Made by a program: the position numbers and the translations under genes
Notes under the pieces: model-generated
Seen by the model: the letters and a program-made list of their open reading frames with translations, nothing else
Databases searched by the model: none
What the model was told of the DNA's origin: nothing
Assembly: GCA_000493945.1 (NCBI GenBank)
Contig: AWNW01000019.1
Span: 1 to 7,089, forward strand
From: Candidatus Hydrogenedens terephthalaticus JGI OTU-1
Lineage (GTDB): Bacteria; Hydrogenedentota; Hydrogenedentia; Hydrogenedentales; Hydrogenedentaceae
Reading direction: 5' to 3'
Length of the DNA stretch: 7,089 nucleotides
Shown here: in pieces, positions 1 to 5,637 of the stretch
How the letters are laid out: every line of letters begins with the position of its first letter
How positions within the stretch are numbered: the first letter of the stretch is position 1

Positions 1-496
1 TTGTACCATCTATAATATTCTTTGATAATTCTTGAACTAATGAAGAGACTTTACTCAGTGAATAATCTTCAAAAAAGTTACTATATGATTTTTTTACTGG
101 GATATGATGATATTTTAATGCAGCATTACCTTTATTACCTAAAGAAATTAAATTTATATTTTTATCCGTAAACATGTTTTTTAATACATCTTTTGTTTTT
201 TGCACGATAGCAGTATTAAAGCCCCCACATAAGCCATGGTCGCTCGTAATGACTAAAAGAGAAATATTTTGAATTGTTTGTCGTGGTGAAATCAACGGAT
301 GATTGGGTTGGAAGTTAGGTAAAGTATTGAGATATTGCCATAATTTATTTAATTCATCGGGAAGAATCCGACTAACAAGAAGGGCATCCTGAGCTCGTTT
401 AAGACGAACTGTAGCGACCATCTTGATTGCCTTTGTTATTTTTTGTGTATTTTTGATGGTATTTATCTTGTTTCGCAATTCTTGTATGCTGCTCAT
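1..496 (-). CDS. atpG: F-type ATP synthase gamma subunit, 5' part (runs off left edge)
   Basis: This gene encodes the central shaft of F1, which turns inside the alpha/beta hexamer and links it to the c-ring. The first 165 residues are present; the family is usually about 285-300 residues, so the C-terminal half, with the second long shaft helix, lies beyond position 1. The N-terminus carries the family's first shaft helix, ELRNKINTIKNTQKITKAIK followed by MVA and a KRAQ motif (residues 6-36). The signature SDHGLCGGFN is at 85-94; most homologues have Arg where this one has His87. The ATG at 496-494 was chosen because it restores the full conserved N-terminus; starting at Met26 would delete most of the shaft helix. 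It overlaps the atpA stop as ATGA, and a GAAGGG ribosome site lies 8 nt upstream inside atpA, which suggests coupled translation. Confidence in identity is very high. Confidence 0.97.
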   Translation of the reverse strand, partial: MSSIQELRNKINTIKNTQKITKAIKMVATVRLKRAQDALLVSRILPDELNKLWQYLNTLPNFQPNHPLISPRQTIQNISLLVITSDHGLCGGFNTAIVQKTKDVLKNMFTDKNINLISLGNKGNAALKYHHIPVKKSYSNFFEDYSLSKVSSLVQELSKNIIDGT

Positions 497-2022
497 AAAT
501 GTTTCCCTTCATGCCATTTCTCAGAAAGGAACTTATGAATAAGGTTGTCCAATTGCTCTTGTATTTCATTTGTCCATTTATTAGTGGAACCGAGATACTC
601 ATAAAGAGATGGATTTTCTGCTTTTATATAGGCAATTAATTCCTTTTCAAATCGAGGTAGTGCATTTACAGATATGTTATCAAGCATTCCGGAGATACCC
701 GCATGAATAATGATAATTTCATCAGCTAAGGGAAGTGTTTCGAAACGATTTTGAACCAAAATTTTTGTGAGCCTTTTACCTCTTTCTAATTGAGCCTTTG
801 AGGATTCATCAAGTTCACTTCCAAATTGTGCGAATACCTCCAATTCACGGTATTGTGCCATTAATACGCGTAATGTTCCTGCGATTTTTTTCATAATCGG
901 TGTTTGTGCGGAACCGCCTACACGAGAAACACTAATTCCAGGATTTATAGCAGGTCGTATTCCTGAATGGAACAGAGATGATTCTAAATATATTTGCCCA
1001 TCTGTTATAGAAATAACATTTGTTGGAATATAAGCGGAAACATCTCCTTCTTGTGTTTCAATAATAGGAAGAGCAGTTAAAGTTCCACCTCCTTTGGAAG
1101 GATGGAGACAAGCAGACCTTTCCAATAAACGGCTATGAAGATAGAAAATATCACCCGGATAGGCTTCTCTTCCCGGGGGTCTTCTCAATAACAGCGATAT
1201 TTGCCGATAAGCACTGGCATGTTTTGATAGATCATCATAAACAATAAGAACATGCTTTCCTTTATCACGGAAATATTCTCCAATGGCACAACCTGAAAAT
1301 GGTGCTAAATATTGCATAGGAGCAGGTTCTGAAGCCGTTGCAGAAACAACGACTGTATATTTCATCGCACCATAATTTGTAAGGTCATATACAATCTGTG
1401 CCACTGTAGAGCGTTTTTGCCCAATAGCCACATAGATACAAATGACATCCTTATCTTTTTGATGGATGATAGTATCAATTGCTATAGATGTTTTACCTGT
1501 TTGTCTGTCTCCAATTATTAATTCTCGCTGTCCTCTTCCGATAGGGACCATAGCGTCAATAGCTTTTATACCTGTATGAAGTGGAACAGTTACAGGTGTC
1601 CTATCAATAATGCCAGGAGCAATCCGTTCTACAGGGTAATGTTCTTCTGCCTGGATAGGACCGCCCGTATCTACCGGTTCACCAATGGCATTTACTACTC
1701 GACCTAAAATAGATTCACCTACTGGAACGGAGGATATCATCCATGTTCTTTTAGCAACATCCCCCTCTTTTATTAGTTCGTAATCACCCAGAAGTATAAC
1801 TCCAACATGGTCCTCTTCCAAACTAAAAACAATGCCTTTTACTCCGTGGGGCAAATCAATCAATTCCCCCATAAAAGCATTTTCAAGACCAAATACTCGT
1901 GCAATACCGTCACCACTTTGAATAACGGTTCCTGTTTCAGAAACATCAATTGAACTCGAATACAAACTTATTTGTTGTTTGATAAGATTAGTAATCTCAT
2001 CAATCCGCGGATTGTATACCAT
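493..2022 (-). CDS. atpA: F-type ATP synthase alpha subunit
   Basis: This is the non-catalytic nucleotide-binding subunit, three copies of which alternate with beta in F1. At 509 residues it is full length for the family. It has an N-terminal beta-barrel region (about 25-95). The P-loop GDRQTGKT is at 171-178, preceded by IGRGQRELII, and the Walker B stretch LIVYDD is at 259-264. The alpha/beta family signature PAINPGISVS is at 357-366, followed by Arg367, which corresponds to the arginine finger that alpha contributes to the catalytic site. Other conserved blocks include RRPPGREAYPGDIFYLHSRL (280-299) and TALPIIETQEGDVSAYIPTN (316-335). The ATG at 2022 gives the normal N-terminal helix. The first 23 bp overlap the 3' end of atpH, and the last 4 bp overlap atpG as ATGA. 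A possible AAGGA ribosome site lies about 11 nt upstream, inside atpH. No truncation or missing key residue is seen. Confidence 0.99.
   Translation of the reverse strand: MVYNPRIDEITNLIKQQISLYSSSIDVSETGTVIQSGDGIARVFGLENAFMGELIDLPHGVKGIVFSLEEDHVGVILLGDYELIKEGDVAKRTWMISSVPVGESILGRVVNAIGEPVDTGGPIQAEEHYPVERIAPGIIDRTPVTVPLHTGIKAIDAMVPIGRGQRELIIGDRQTGKTSIAIDTIIHQKDKDVICIYVAIGQKRSTVAQIVYDLTNYGAMKYTVVVSATASEPAPMQYLAPFSGCAIGEYFRDKGKHVLIVYDDLSKHASAYRQISLLLRRPPGREAYPGDIFYLHSRLLERSACLHPSKGGGTLTALPIIETQEGDVSAYIPTNVISITDGQIYLESSLFHSGIRPAINPGISVSRVGGSAQTPIMKKIAGTLRVLMAQYRELEVFAQFGSELDESSKAQLERGKRLTKILVQNRFETLPLADEIIIIHAGISGMLDNISVNALPRFEKELIAYIKAENPSLYEYLGSTNKWTNEIQEQLDNLIHKFLSEKWHEGKHL
505..510 (-). promoter_or_regulatory. 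Ribosome binding site of atpG inside the end of atpA
   Basis: On the minus strand this reads GAAGGG, 8 nt before the atpG ATG at 496 and within the last codons of atpA. With the ATGA stop/start overlap it supports the chosen atpG start and translational coupling of alpha and gamma synthesis. Confidence 0.65.
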
Positions 2023-2584
2023 TGATAATAATTTCCTTTTTCAGTATTTCTTCTTTTAACTTTTCCAATTGTGTTCGATAACTAAAATCAAAAGAAAAGC
2101 CATAAAAATTTACAATAATACCTCCTAATATACCCGGGTTAATATGTTTTACAAGTCGAACTTTCTTTTCTGTAAATCGTTCCAAAGTTTTGATGAGCGA
2201 TTTTTCAGATTCTTCTGGTAACTGAGTCGCAGTGGTAACTTCTACTTCAATTCGATTTAACCACGGGTCAATTTTCTCTGAAAATACCTTTGATATTTCT
2301 CTTATTATCCCTGCTCGATTATGTTTTATAAGAAAATTAGAGAAATTTTTAAAATATTCGGGAGAATCTGTAATTTCAAAAATTTGGTTTAATATCTTCT
2401 TTTTTTGTTCAAAAGGGATAACGGGATTGGTTAAGAAAGTAAGAAATCGTGGCTCATTTTTTAATAAATGTGCAAGTATTTGATATATTTCATTAATTTT
2501 CATGAGGTCTTTTTCATCTTTTATAAAAGACTTTAATGCCTCTGCGTATCGTTGGGCTAATCTATTCCGTATAATAATATTCAT
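2000..2584 (-). CDS. atpH: F-type ATP synthase delta subunit (OSCP homologue)
   Basis: The delta subunit caps the alpha/beta hexamer and ties it to the peripheral stalk formed by the b subunits. The protein is 194 residues, slightly longer than the usual 175-185. Family hallmarks are RLAQRYAEALKSF near the N-terminus (8-20), LTNPVIPFEQKKKIL (51-65), the segment around KHNRAGIIREI (87-97), VEVTTATQLPEE (114-125), and the C-terminal signature INPGILGGIIVNFYGFSFDF (148-167) followed by SYRTQLEKLKEEI. It starts 15 bp after the stop of the long b-type gene, with an AAGGG-like ribosome site very close to the ATG, and ends 23 bp inside atpA. Its presence separates this operon from the delta-less N-type ATPases. 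The 3' position relative to two b-type genes fits assembly of a b/b' stalk. Confidence 0.96.
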   Translation of the reverse strand: MNIIIRNRLAQRYAEALKSFIKDEKDLMKINEIYQILAHLLKNEPRFLTFLTNPVIPFEQKKKILNQIFEITDSPEYFKNFSNFLIKHNRAGIIREISKVFSEKIDPWLNRIEVEVTTATQLPEESEKSLIKTLERFTEKKVRLVKHINPGILGGIIVNFYGFSFDFSYRTQLEKLKEEILKKEIIINGIQSAD

Positions 2585-2599
2585 ATCCCTTTTTCCAAT

Positions 2600-3385
2600 T
2601 TATGAAATCATCGTTATTAAGAAATTAAATTTTTCAACAGTCTGTGCCAATCTTTCAGGGGTTTCTGATGCAGACAATTCCTCTTCAGCTTTCTTTATAG
2701 ATTCATTTATCAATTGCTTTTTTACTTCATTAATACAATGTAAAATTGCTTCCTGTTTCCTTGTTTCTAATAAAAATTCAATTTGTGCTAAAGCCTGTTG
2801 ATTTTGTTTTTCAATTTCAGATAGTCGCTGAGCCAAAAAAGATTCTTTATAATATTCCCTTTCTTTTATTACAGTTGGTAGAGTTTGATAAAGATTTTTC
2901 GCTTCTACTATCTCTTCGTTGCTCTGCCTTATACGATTATCTATTTCATTTTGTTTATTTAGTATGTTTCTTTGATAGGTATGTATGTAATTCAACAAAG
3001 GTTGCCAGCCAAAATGAAAAACCATGAAAATGATGATAAAGAAATCCAATGTTTTGAACCATAATATGTAGTAAAAGATTCTGTTCTTTTCTCTTAAATA
3101 ATCTGGATTCTTTTCATAATTTAATGCAAAATTAAACTTCTCTAACTCTTCAGGCGAACCTTTATAAAGATGAGGTCTTTGTAAAAATTTGAAATAATTA
3201 GCATTTCTACTAATTTCTTTATAAATACTATGTTCCTTTTCATATTTTTGTAAATAATCCTTGGATAAATTAGGGGAGTGAAAAAAATATATTCCCCCTA
3301 TTATTCCTATAAGGTAAAATATGAAAACTCTAACAAAAAATTTTTTATGTCGAGTTAAAAAATTCGTTTTTGTTGTATCAGACAT
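2600..3385 (-). CDS. atpF: ATP synthase b-type subunit with extra N-terminal membrane segment and extracytoplasmic domain
   Basis: This is the second of two adjacent b-type stalk genes. Normal b subunits are about 155-175 residues with one N-terminal membrane helix; this one is 261. Visible layout: a basic N-terminus (RHKK, 12-15), hydrophobic segment 1 at about 17-35, a charged stretch of about 70 residues (36-104), hydrophobic segment 2 at about 104-124, and a long charged helical region with coiled-coil character to the end. The segment right after the second helix, FGWQPLLNYIHTYQRNI (125-141), matches the post-membrane region of b subunits (typically a Pro-Leu-Leu followed by a charged helix), and there is a second basic-acidic block at 172-184. 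If the second helix is the usual b anchor (N-out, C-in), residues 36-104 are extracytoplasmic and the first helix is an added anchor or uncleaved signal. It overlaps the upstream b' gene by 31 bp and precedes atpH by 15 bp. Assignment rests on position and on the C-terminal architecture, since b sequences are poorly conserved. Confidence 0.87.
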   Translation of the reverse strand: MSDTTKTNFLTRHKKFFVRVFIFYLIGIIGGIYFFHSPNLSKDYLQKYEKEHSIYKEISRNANYFKFLQRPHLYKGSPEELEKFNFALNYEKNPDYLREKNRIFYYILWFKTLDFFIIIFMVFHFGWQPLLNYIHTYQRNILNKQNEIDNRIRQSNEEIVEAKNLYQTLPTVIKEREYYKESFLAQRLSEIEKQNQQALAQIEFLLETRKQEAILHCINEVKKQLINESIKKAEEELSASETPERLAQTVEKFNFLITMIS

Positions 3386-3786
3386 TGGATTATCTTCTCT
3401 GTTAATGTCTCTACATGTGTTTGAATTTCTGTATTATTCATGCAAAATTGTTTTTCTAATTCATTTCGGAAAAGAATTAGTTGTTCGTGTGCCTTTTTTT
3501 GTTCCTGTTCAATTAATGCTCTTTGTTGAATGTATGCATTTCGAATCGTGTTGTCTATCCTGGAATCGAGTGATTTTTGAGCCTTTTCTAATGAATTTTT
3601 ATATTCATCTCGGAATTCTTTTGCTTTTTGAATTTTCTTTTCAATTTCATTCTCTTTTCTTTGAAAATAATCTTCTCGTTCTTTGATTGTTTGCAAAAGG
3701 GGTTTCCAGATATATTTCCTCGCAAAAATAAAGAAGAAGAGGAATAAAAGAAGTTCAATTAATAGTGTTAAATTTATACTAATCAT
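3355..3786 (-). CDS. atpF: ATP synthase short b-type subunit (b/b')
   Basis: This is a peripheral-stalk subunit of Fo. The 143-residue protein has one hydrophobic helix at about 4-22 and then the conserved b-family transition ARKYIWKPLLQTIKERED (22-39). A highly charged, almost uninterrupted amphipathic helix follows to the C-terminus, as expected for a dimeric stalk. It is short enough to be the b' member of a b/b' pair, the partner being the longer gene that overlaps its end by 31 bp. It begins 11 bp after atpE, with an AGAGAT stretch just upstream as a possible weak ribosome site. The split into two unlike b genes is known from photosynthetic bacteria and from several Desulfobacterota-like lineages; which of the two should be called b and which b' cannot be decided from this sequence alone. 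A role in tethering delta and alpha to subunit a is inferred from the family. Confidence 0.92.
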   Translation of the reverse strand: MISINLTLLIELLLFLFFFIFARKYIWKPLLQTIKEREDYFQRKENEIEKKIQKAKEFRDEYKNSLEKAQKSLDSRIDNTIRNAYIQQRALIEQEQKKAHEQLILFRNELEKQFCMNNTEIQTHVETLTEKIIQCLIQQKRIF

Positions 3787-3797
3787 ATATCTCTAAT

Positions 3798-4127
3798 TTA
3801 CACCATAAAGAAAAGAATAATAACGGCTATTACAAGTGCATATATGGCTACTGATTCAGTAACAGCCTGACCTATTATCATCGTTCTTGTTACAGGTCCT
3901 GACGCTTCAGGGTTTCGTGCTACGCCTTCACATGCCTTTGCTGCTGCATAACCCTCAGAAAGAGCCGCTCCTAAACCTGCCACTGCAATTGTAAAAGCGG
4001 CAGATATGCATGCAAATATTACTCGTAAGTCTTCACCCGTAATAAGAATACCTGAGTTTTGTTGAGCTGTTTCTGCTGTTTGGGCAACAACAAAATTTAG
4101 CATGTTATACCATGTGTGAATATCCAT
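3798..4127 (-). CDS. atpE: F-type ATP synthase c subunit (rotor ring) with two-carboxylate ion site
   Basis: This subunit forms the membrane rotor ring that carries the coupling ion. It is 109 residues because about 33 residues precede helix 1; a typical c-subunit is 75-90. Helix 1 spans about 35-60, the polar loop contains ARNPEA (70-75; homologues have R-Q/N-P), and helix 2 spans about 80-107. The essential helix-2 carboxylate is Glu91 in GQAVTESVAIY. A second acidic residue, Glu58, lies in helix 1 (ALSEGYAAAKA), at the position of Gln32 in the Ilyobacter tartaricus Na+ ring. Val89, Ser92 and Tyr96 match Val63, Ser66 and Tyr70 of that site, while Thr67 is replaced by Val93. This pattern resembles the two-carboxylate site described for Fusobacterium nucleatum. 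Na+ coupling is therefore likely but not proven. The start is fixed by a strong AAGGAG ribosome site 6 nt upstream. The N-terminal extension is not a convincing signal peptide. Confidence 0.97.
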   Translation of the reverse strand: MDIHTWYNMLNFVVAQTAETAQQNSGILITGEDLRVIFACISAAFTIAVAGLGAALSEGYAAAKACEGVARNPEASGPVTRTMIIGQAVTESVAIYALVIAVIILFFMV

Positions 4128-4133
4128 AAAAAA

Positions 4134-4139
4134 CTCCTT
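4134..4139 (-). promoter_or_regulatory. Strong ribosome binding site of atpE
   Basis: On the minus strand this reads AAGGAG, a near-perfect Shine-Dalgarno sequence, followed by a 6-nt all-T spacer and then the ATG at 4127. It is the best ribosome site I see in the operon and lies in the 21-bp gap after atpB. It decides the start of the 109-residue form over the internal Met9, and it fits the need for many c-subunits per complex. Confidence 0.8.
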
Positions 4140-4148
4140 ATAGTTTAT

Positions 4149-4913
4149 TTAATGGTTTTCTGCTAAATAAGATGAAATATATACCGTCGTTAAAGAAGCA
4201 AAAACGAATGCTTGAATAAATGCTTCAAAACCGGTTAATAACATATTAAATATAATAGGCACAAAAATATAAAAAGTAAGTGTTGCAATAACAACACTAA
4301 CTATTCCTGAACCCAAAGTGTTCCCAAAAAGACGACATGAGAGGGAAATAACTTTAGAAACCTCCTCTATAATTTTGAATGGGAAGAAGAAAAGAACGGA
4401 AAGTTTTTGTAAAATGCTTTTTTGAGAACTTTCTGAATCATCATTATATAAAGGTCCTTGAAATTCCCGTATAAAACCCTGTACCCCTTTAAATCTTACA
4501 GCAGTAACCCAACTATAAATAAGAGACAGAAGAGCAAGAGCCAGAGTGCAATTCAAATCACTTGTTGGTTCTTCCATATAGGGAAGTGGAATTAAAGAAA
4601 GCAAGATAGCAAAAAATATAAAGGAAAAAAGAGAGGAGACAAAAGGTAATACTTCATATAAAATAGTAGCGTTTGAAGTTTCTATAATCGGTTCGATTAG
4701 TGACTTAAACCAAAGAACGACTATTTCAAGCAATGATTGTGTTCTTGTAGGGATGTGTTGAAAGCGATGGGAAAATATATAACTTATAAAAAGCAAAATC
4801 ATTACAATAAAAAAGGAAGATAGCACAGTAAAGACATGTACTCCCCCTCCCGGTATCGGTATATCAGTACCGGGTATATAATATAGAACCCATCGTCTTC
4901 CTATTTCTTCCAT
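4149..4913 (-). CDS. atpB: F-type ATP synthase a subunit (Fo stator ion channel)
   Basis: Subunit a forms the two half-channels beside the c-ring and holds the arginine that keeps ion flow coupled to rotation. The 254-residue protein has about five to six hydrophobic helices. Landmarks: EPTSDLN followed by a TLALAL helix (115-128), the stator arginine Arg194 in SCRLFGNTLGSG (192-203), and the last helix with GFEAFIQAFVFASLTTVYIS (228-247), including Gln234. The ending, YLAENH, resembles the acidic-His C-termini of many homologues. Between VQGFIREF and the arginine helix there is a somewhat longer cytoplasmic loop, with an acidic and serine-rich part at about 158-164, than in E. coli. The ATG at 4913 gives an N-terminus with WVLYYIPGTDIPIPGGGVHV. 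The ribosome site is weak (AGCAGG, about 8 nt upstream). A 71-bp gap separates it from the upstream atpI-like gene, and atpE follows after 21 bp. Confidence 0.97.
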   Translation of the reverse strand: MEEIGRRWVLYYIPGTDIPIPGGGVHVFTVLSSFFIVMILLFISYIFSHRFQHIPTRTQSLLEIVVLWFKSLIEPIIETSNATILYEVLPFVSSLFSFIFFAILLSLIPLPYMEEPTSDLNCTLALALLSLIYSWVTAVRFKGVQGFIREFQGPLYNDDSESSQKSILQKLSVLFFFPFKIIEEVSKVISLSCRLFGNTLGSGIVSVVIATLTFYIFVPIIFNMLLTGFEAFIQAFVFASLTTVYISSYLAENH

Positions 4914-4984
4914 TATAAATGCCTGCTAATGTTGTAAGATATATGAAAATATCAGGTATTCCCAAAATATACAATCTCAATAGT
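4914..4984 (-). other. Largest intergenic gap within the ATP synthase operon
   Basis: The 71 bp between the atpI-like stop and atpB hold no reading frame or clear hairpin. On the minus strand there is a poor promoter-like pair, TTGGGA then TATATC with 16 nt between, about 18 nt before the atpB start region. This could allow extra transcription of the structural genes without atpZ and atpI, but in such AT-rich DNA matches of this quality are common. Confidence 0.3.
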
Positions 4985-5344
4985 TTATGATAAATTTTTA
5001 TAATATGATACACCTCTTATTGTAATGGGTGCAATGAGTAAACCTAAAAAAGTTAAAAAAACAGTTGAAATTTTTCTATCGGAAAAATAAATCGTTAATA
5101 TAAAAAATAAAGCAATTAAAAACAATTTCATAACGCCACATAAAATAATAAAGTTAACTTTTTTCGACAATAAATAAGATTCAAGATATTTTATATAAAG
5201 AAAAGTTAAAGTTATATTGAATAAACATGAAGTAAAAAAATAAAAAGTTTCAAGCCCAAATAAAATAGAAAAAAATATCGTAAGAAGAAACGATATAAAA
5301 ATCCCCGTAAAAAGAAATGTCAATATAAATTTTTGCCCGCTCAT
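4985..5344 (-). CDS. atpI: AtpI-like ATP synthase accessory membrane protein
   Basis: The 119-residue protein is strongly hydrophobic, with about four predicted membrane helices (roughly 5-28, 33-53, 65-86 and 92-109), a KK pair between helices 2 and 3, and a short basic C-terminus. Size, four-helix layout and position directly before atpB match the ATP synthase I chain (AtpI/UncI) family, which is poorly conserved in sequence. AtpI is reported to assist c-ring assembly and, with AtpZ, to act in Mg2+/Ca2+ handling in some bacteria; either role here is inferred from the family. Partial motif support comes from FNITLTFLYIKYLES and from the helix-3 pattern VMKLFLIALFFIL. Its ATG overlaps the stop of atpZ as ATGA, so translation is probably coupled. 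It is very Phe/Leu/Ile rich and AT-rich, like atpZ. It could be another small membrane protein, but context makes AtpI much the best call. Confidence 0.78.
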   Translation of the reverse strand: MSGQKFILTFLFTGIFISFLLTIFFSILFGLETFYFFTSCLFNITLTFLYIKYLESYLLSKKVNFIILCGVMKLFLIALFFILTIYFSDRKISTVFLTFLGLLIAPITIRGVSYYKNLS

Positions 5345-5553
5345 TTTATTTTCTTAAAAATTGTAATAAAAAAGCCGATAAAGCCCGTTAAAATTGACAA
5401 AATAATAAAAATTGCTAACAATATTCCATTTGTTTGAAAATAGTGGTCTAATTTATTTCCAATAAAATAACCAATAAAAACTAATATACATAAAGAGAAA
5501 CCTAAATTAGATACCGTACTTAAAGTGCTTATAAAATCTTTATTAATCTTCAT
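5341..5553 (-). CDS. atpZ: AtpZ/AtpI-family protein, first gene of the ATP synthase operon
   Basis: This small 70-residue membrane protein has two predicted helices (about 15-33 and 45-66). Between them lies the family hallmark seen in AtpZ (ATPase gene 1) proteins: the end of the first helix reads GYFIGNKLDHYFQTNG (28-43), with Gly28, Gly32, Leu35 and Asp36 in the G-x3-G-x2-L-D spacing, and the second helix is followed by a glycine-containing turn and a basic tail (FKKIK). AtpZ is commonly the first gene of ATP synthase operons and works with AtpI, probably in complex assembly or divalent cation uptake. The gene opens the operon here. Its stop overlaps the next ATG as ATGA. No good Shine-Dalgarno sequence precedes the ATG at 5553. 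An 84-bp divergent gap separates it from the protease gene. Confidence 0.88.
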   Translation of the reverse strand: MKINKDFISTLSTVSNLGFSLCILVFIGYFIGNKLDHYFQTNGILLAIFIILSILTGFIGFFITIFKKIK

Positions 5554-5637
5554 AATATTTGATAAATTTAAATAGAAAAAATAAGTAGTTTTTCATGTTA
5601 AAATGATATTAAACGATTATTAGATAGAGAATATCAC
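5554..5637. promoter_or_regulatory. Divergent intergenic region, likely promoters for the atp operon and the protease-kinase genes
   Basis: These 84 bp are the only space between the two divergent transcription units, so both promoters are expected here or slightly inside the genes. On the plus strand TGTTAAAAT (5596-5604) looks like an extended -10 element (TG-n-TAAAAT), which would start transcription around 5611 and leave a leader of about 27 nt; no good -35 is visible. On the minus strand several AT-rich hexamers could serve as -10 elements but none stands out. No clear operator or terminator is seen. Confidence 0.4.

Noticed and set aside
399..602. 67-residue minus-strand reading frame across the atpA/atpG junction
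   Set aside because: It overlaps the real ends of alpha and gamma in another frame and has no family features; the gamma start at 496 in a different frame restores a conserved N-terminus.
2232..3027. Plus-strand reading frames of 83-99 residues opposite atpH and the long b gene (2232-2483, 2502-2801, 2746-3027)
   Set aside because: They are antisense shadows of well-supported genes. Their Phe/Leu/Ser-rich composition is the usual reverse reading of Lys/Glu-rich coiled-coil codons.
3321..3686. Plus-strand 121-residue hydrophobic reading frame opposite the two b-type genes
   Set aside because: It is antisense to the b' coiled coil; the Phe/Val/Leu content mirrors Lys/Glu codons, and no ribosome site or context supports it.
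1..5553. N-type ATPase operon, suggested by the two-carboxylate c-subunit
   Set aside because: N-ATPase operons lack a delta gene and are ordered with beta and epsilon first and small atpQ/atpR genes. Here delta is present and the order is that of a standard F-type operon.
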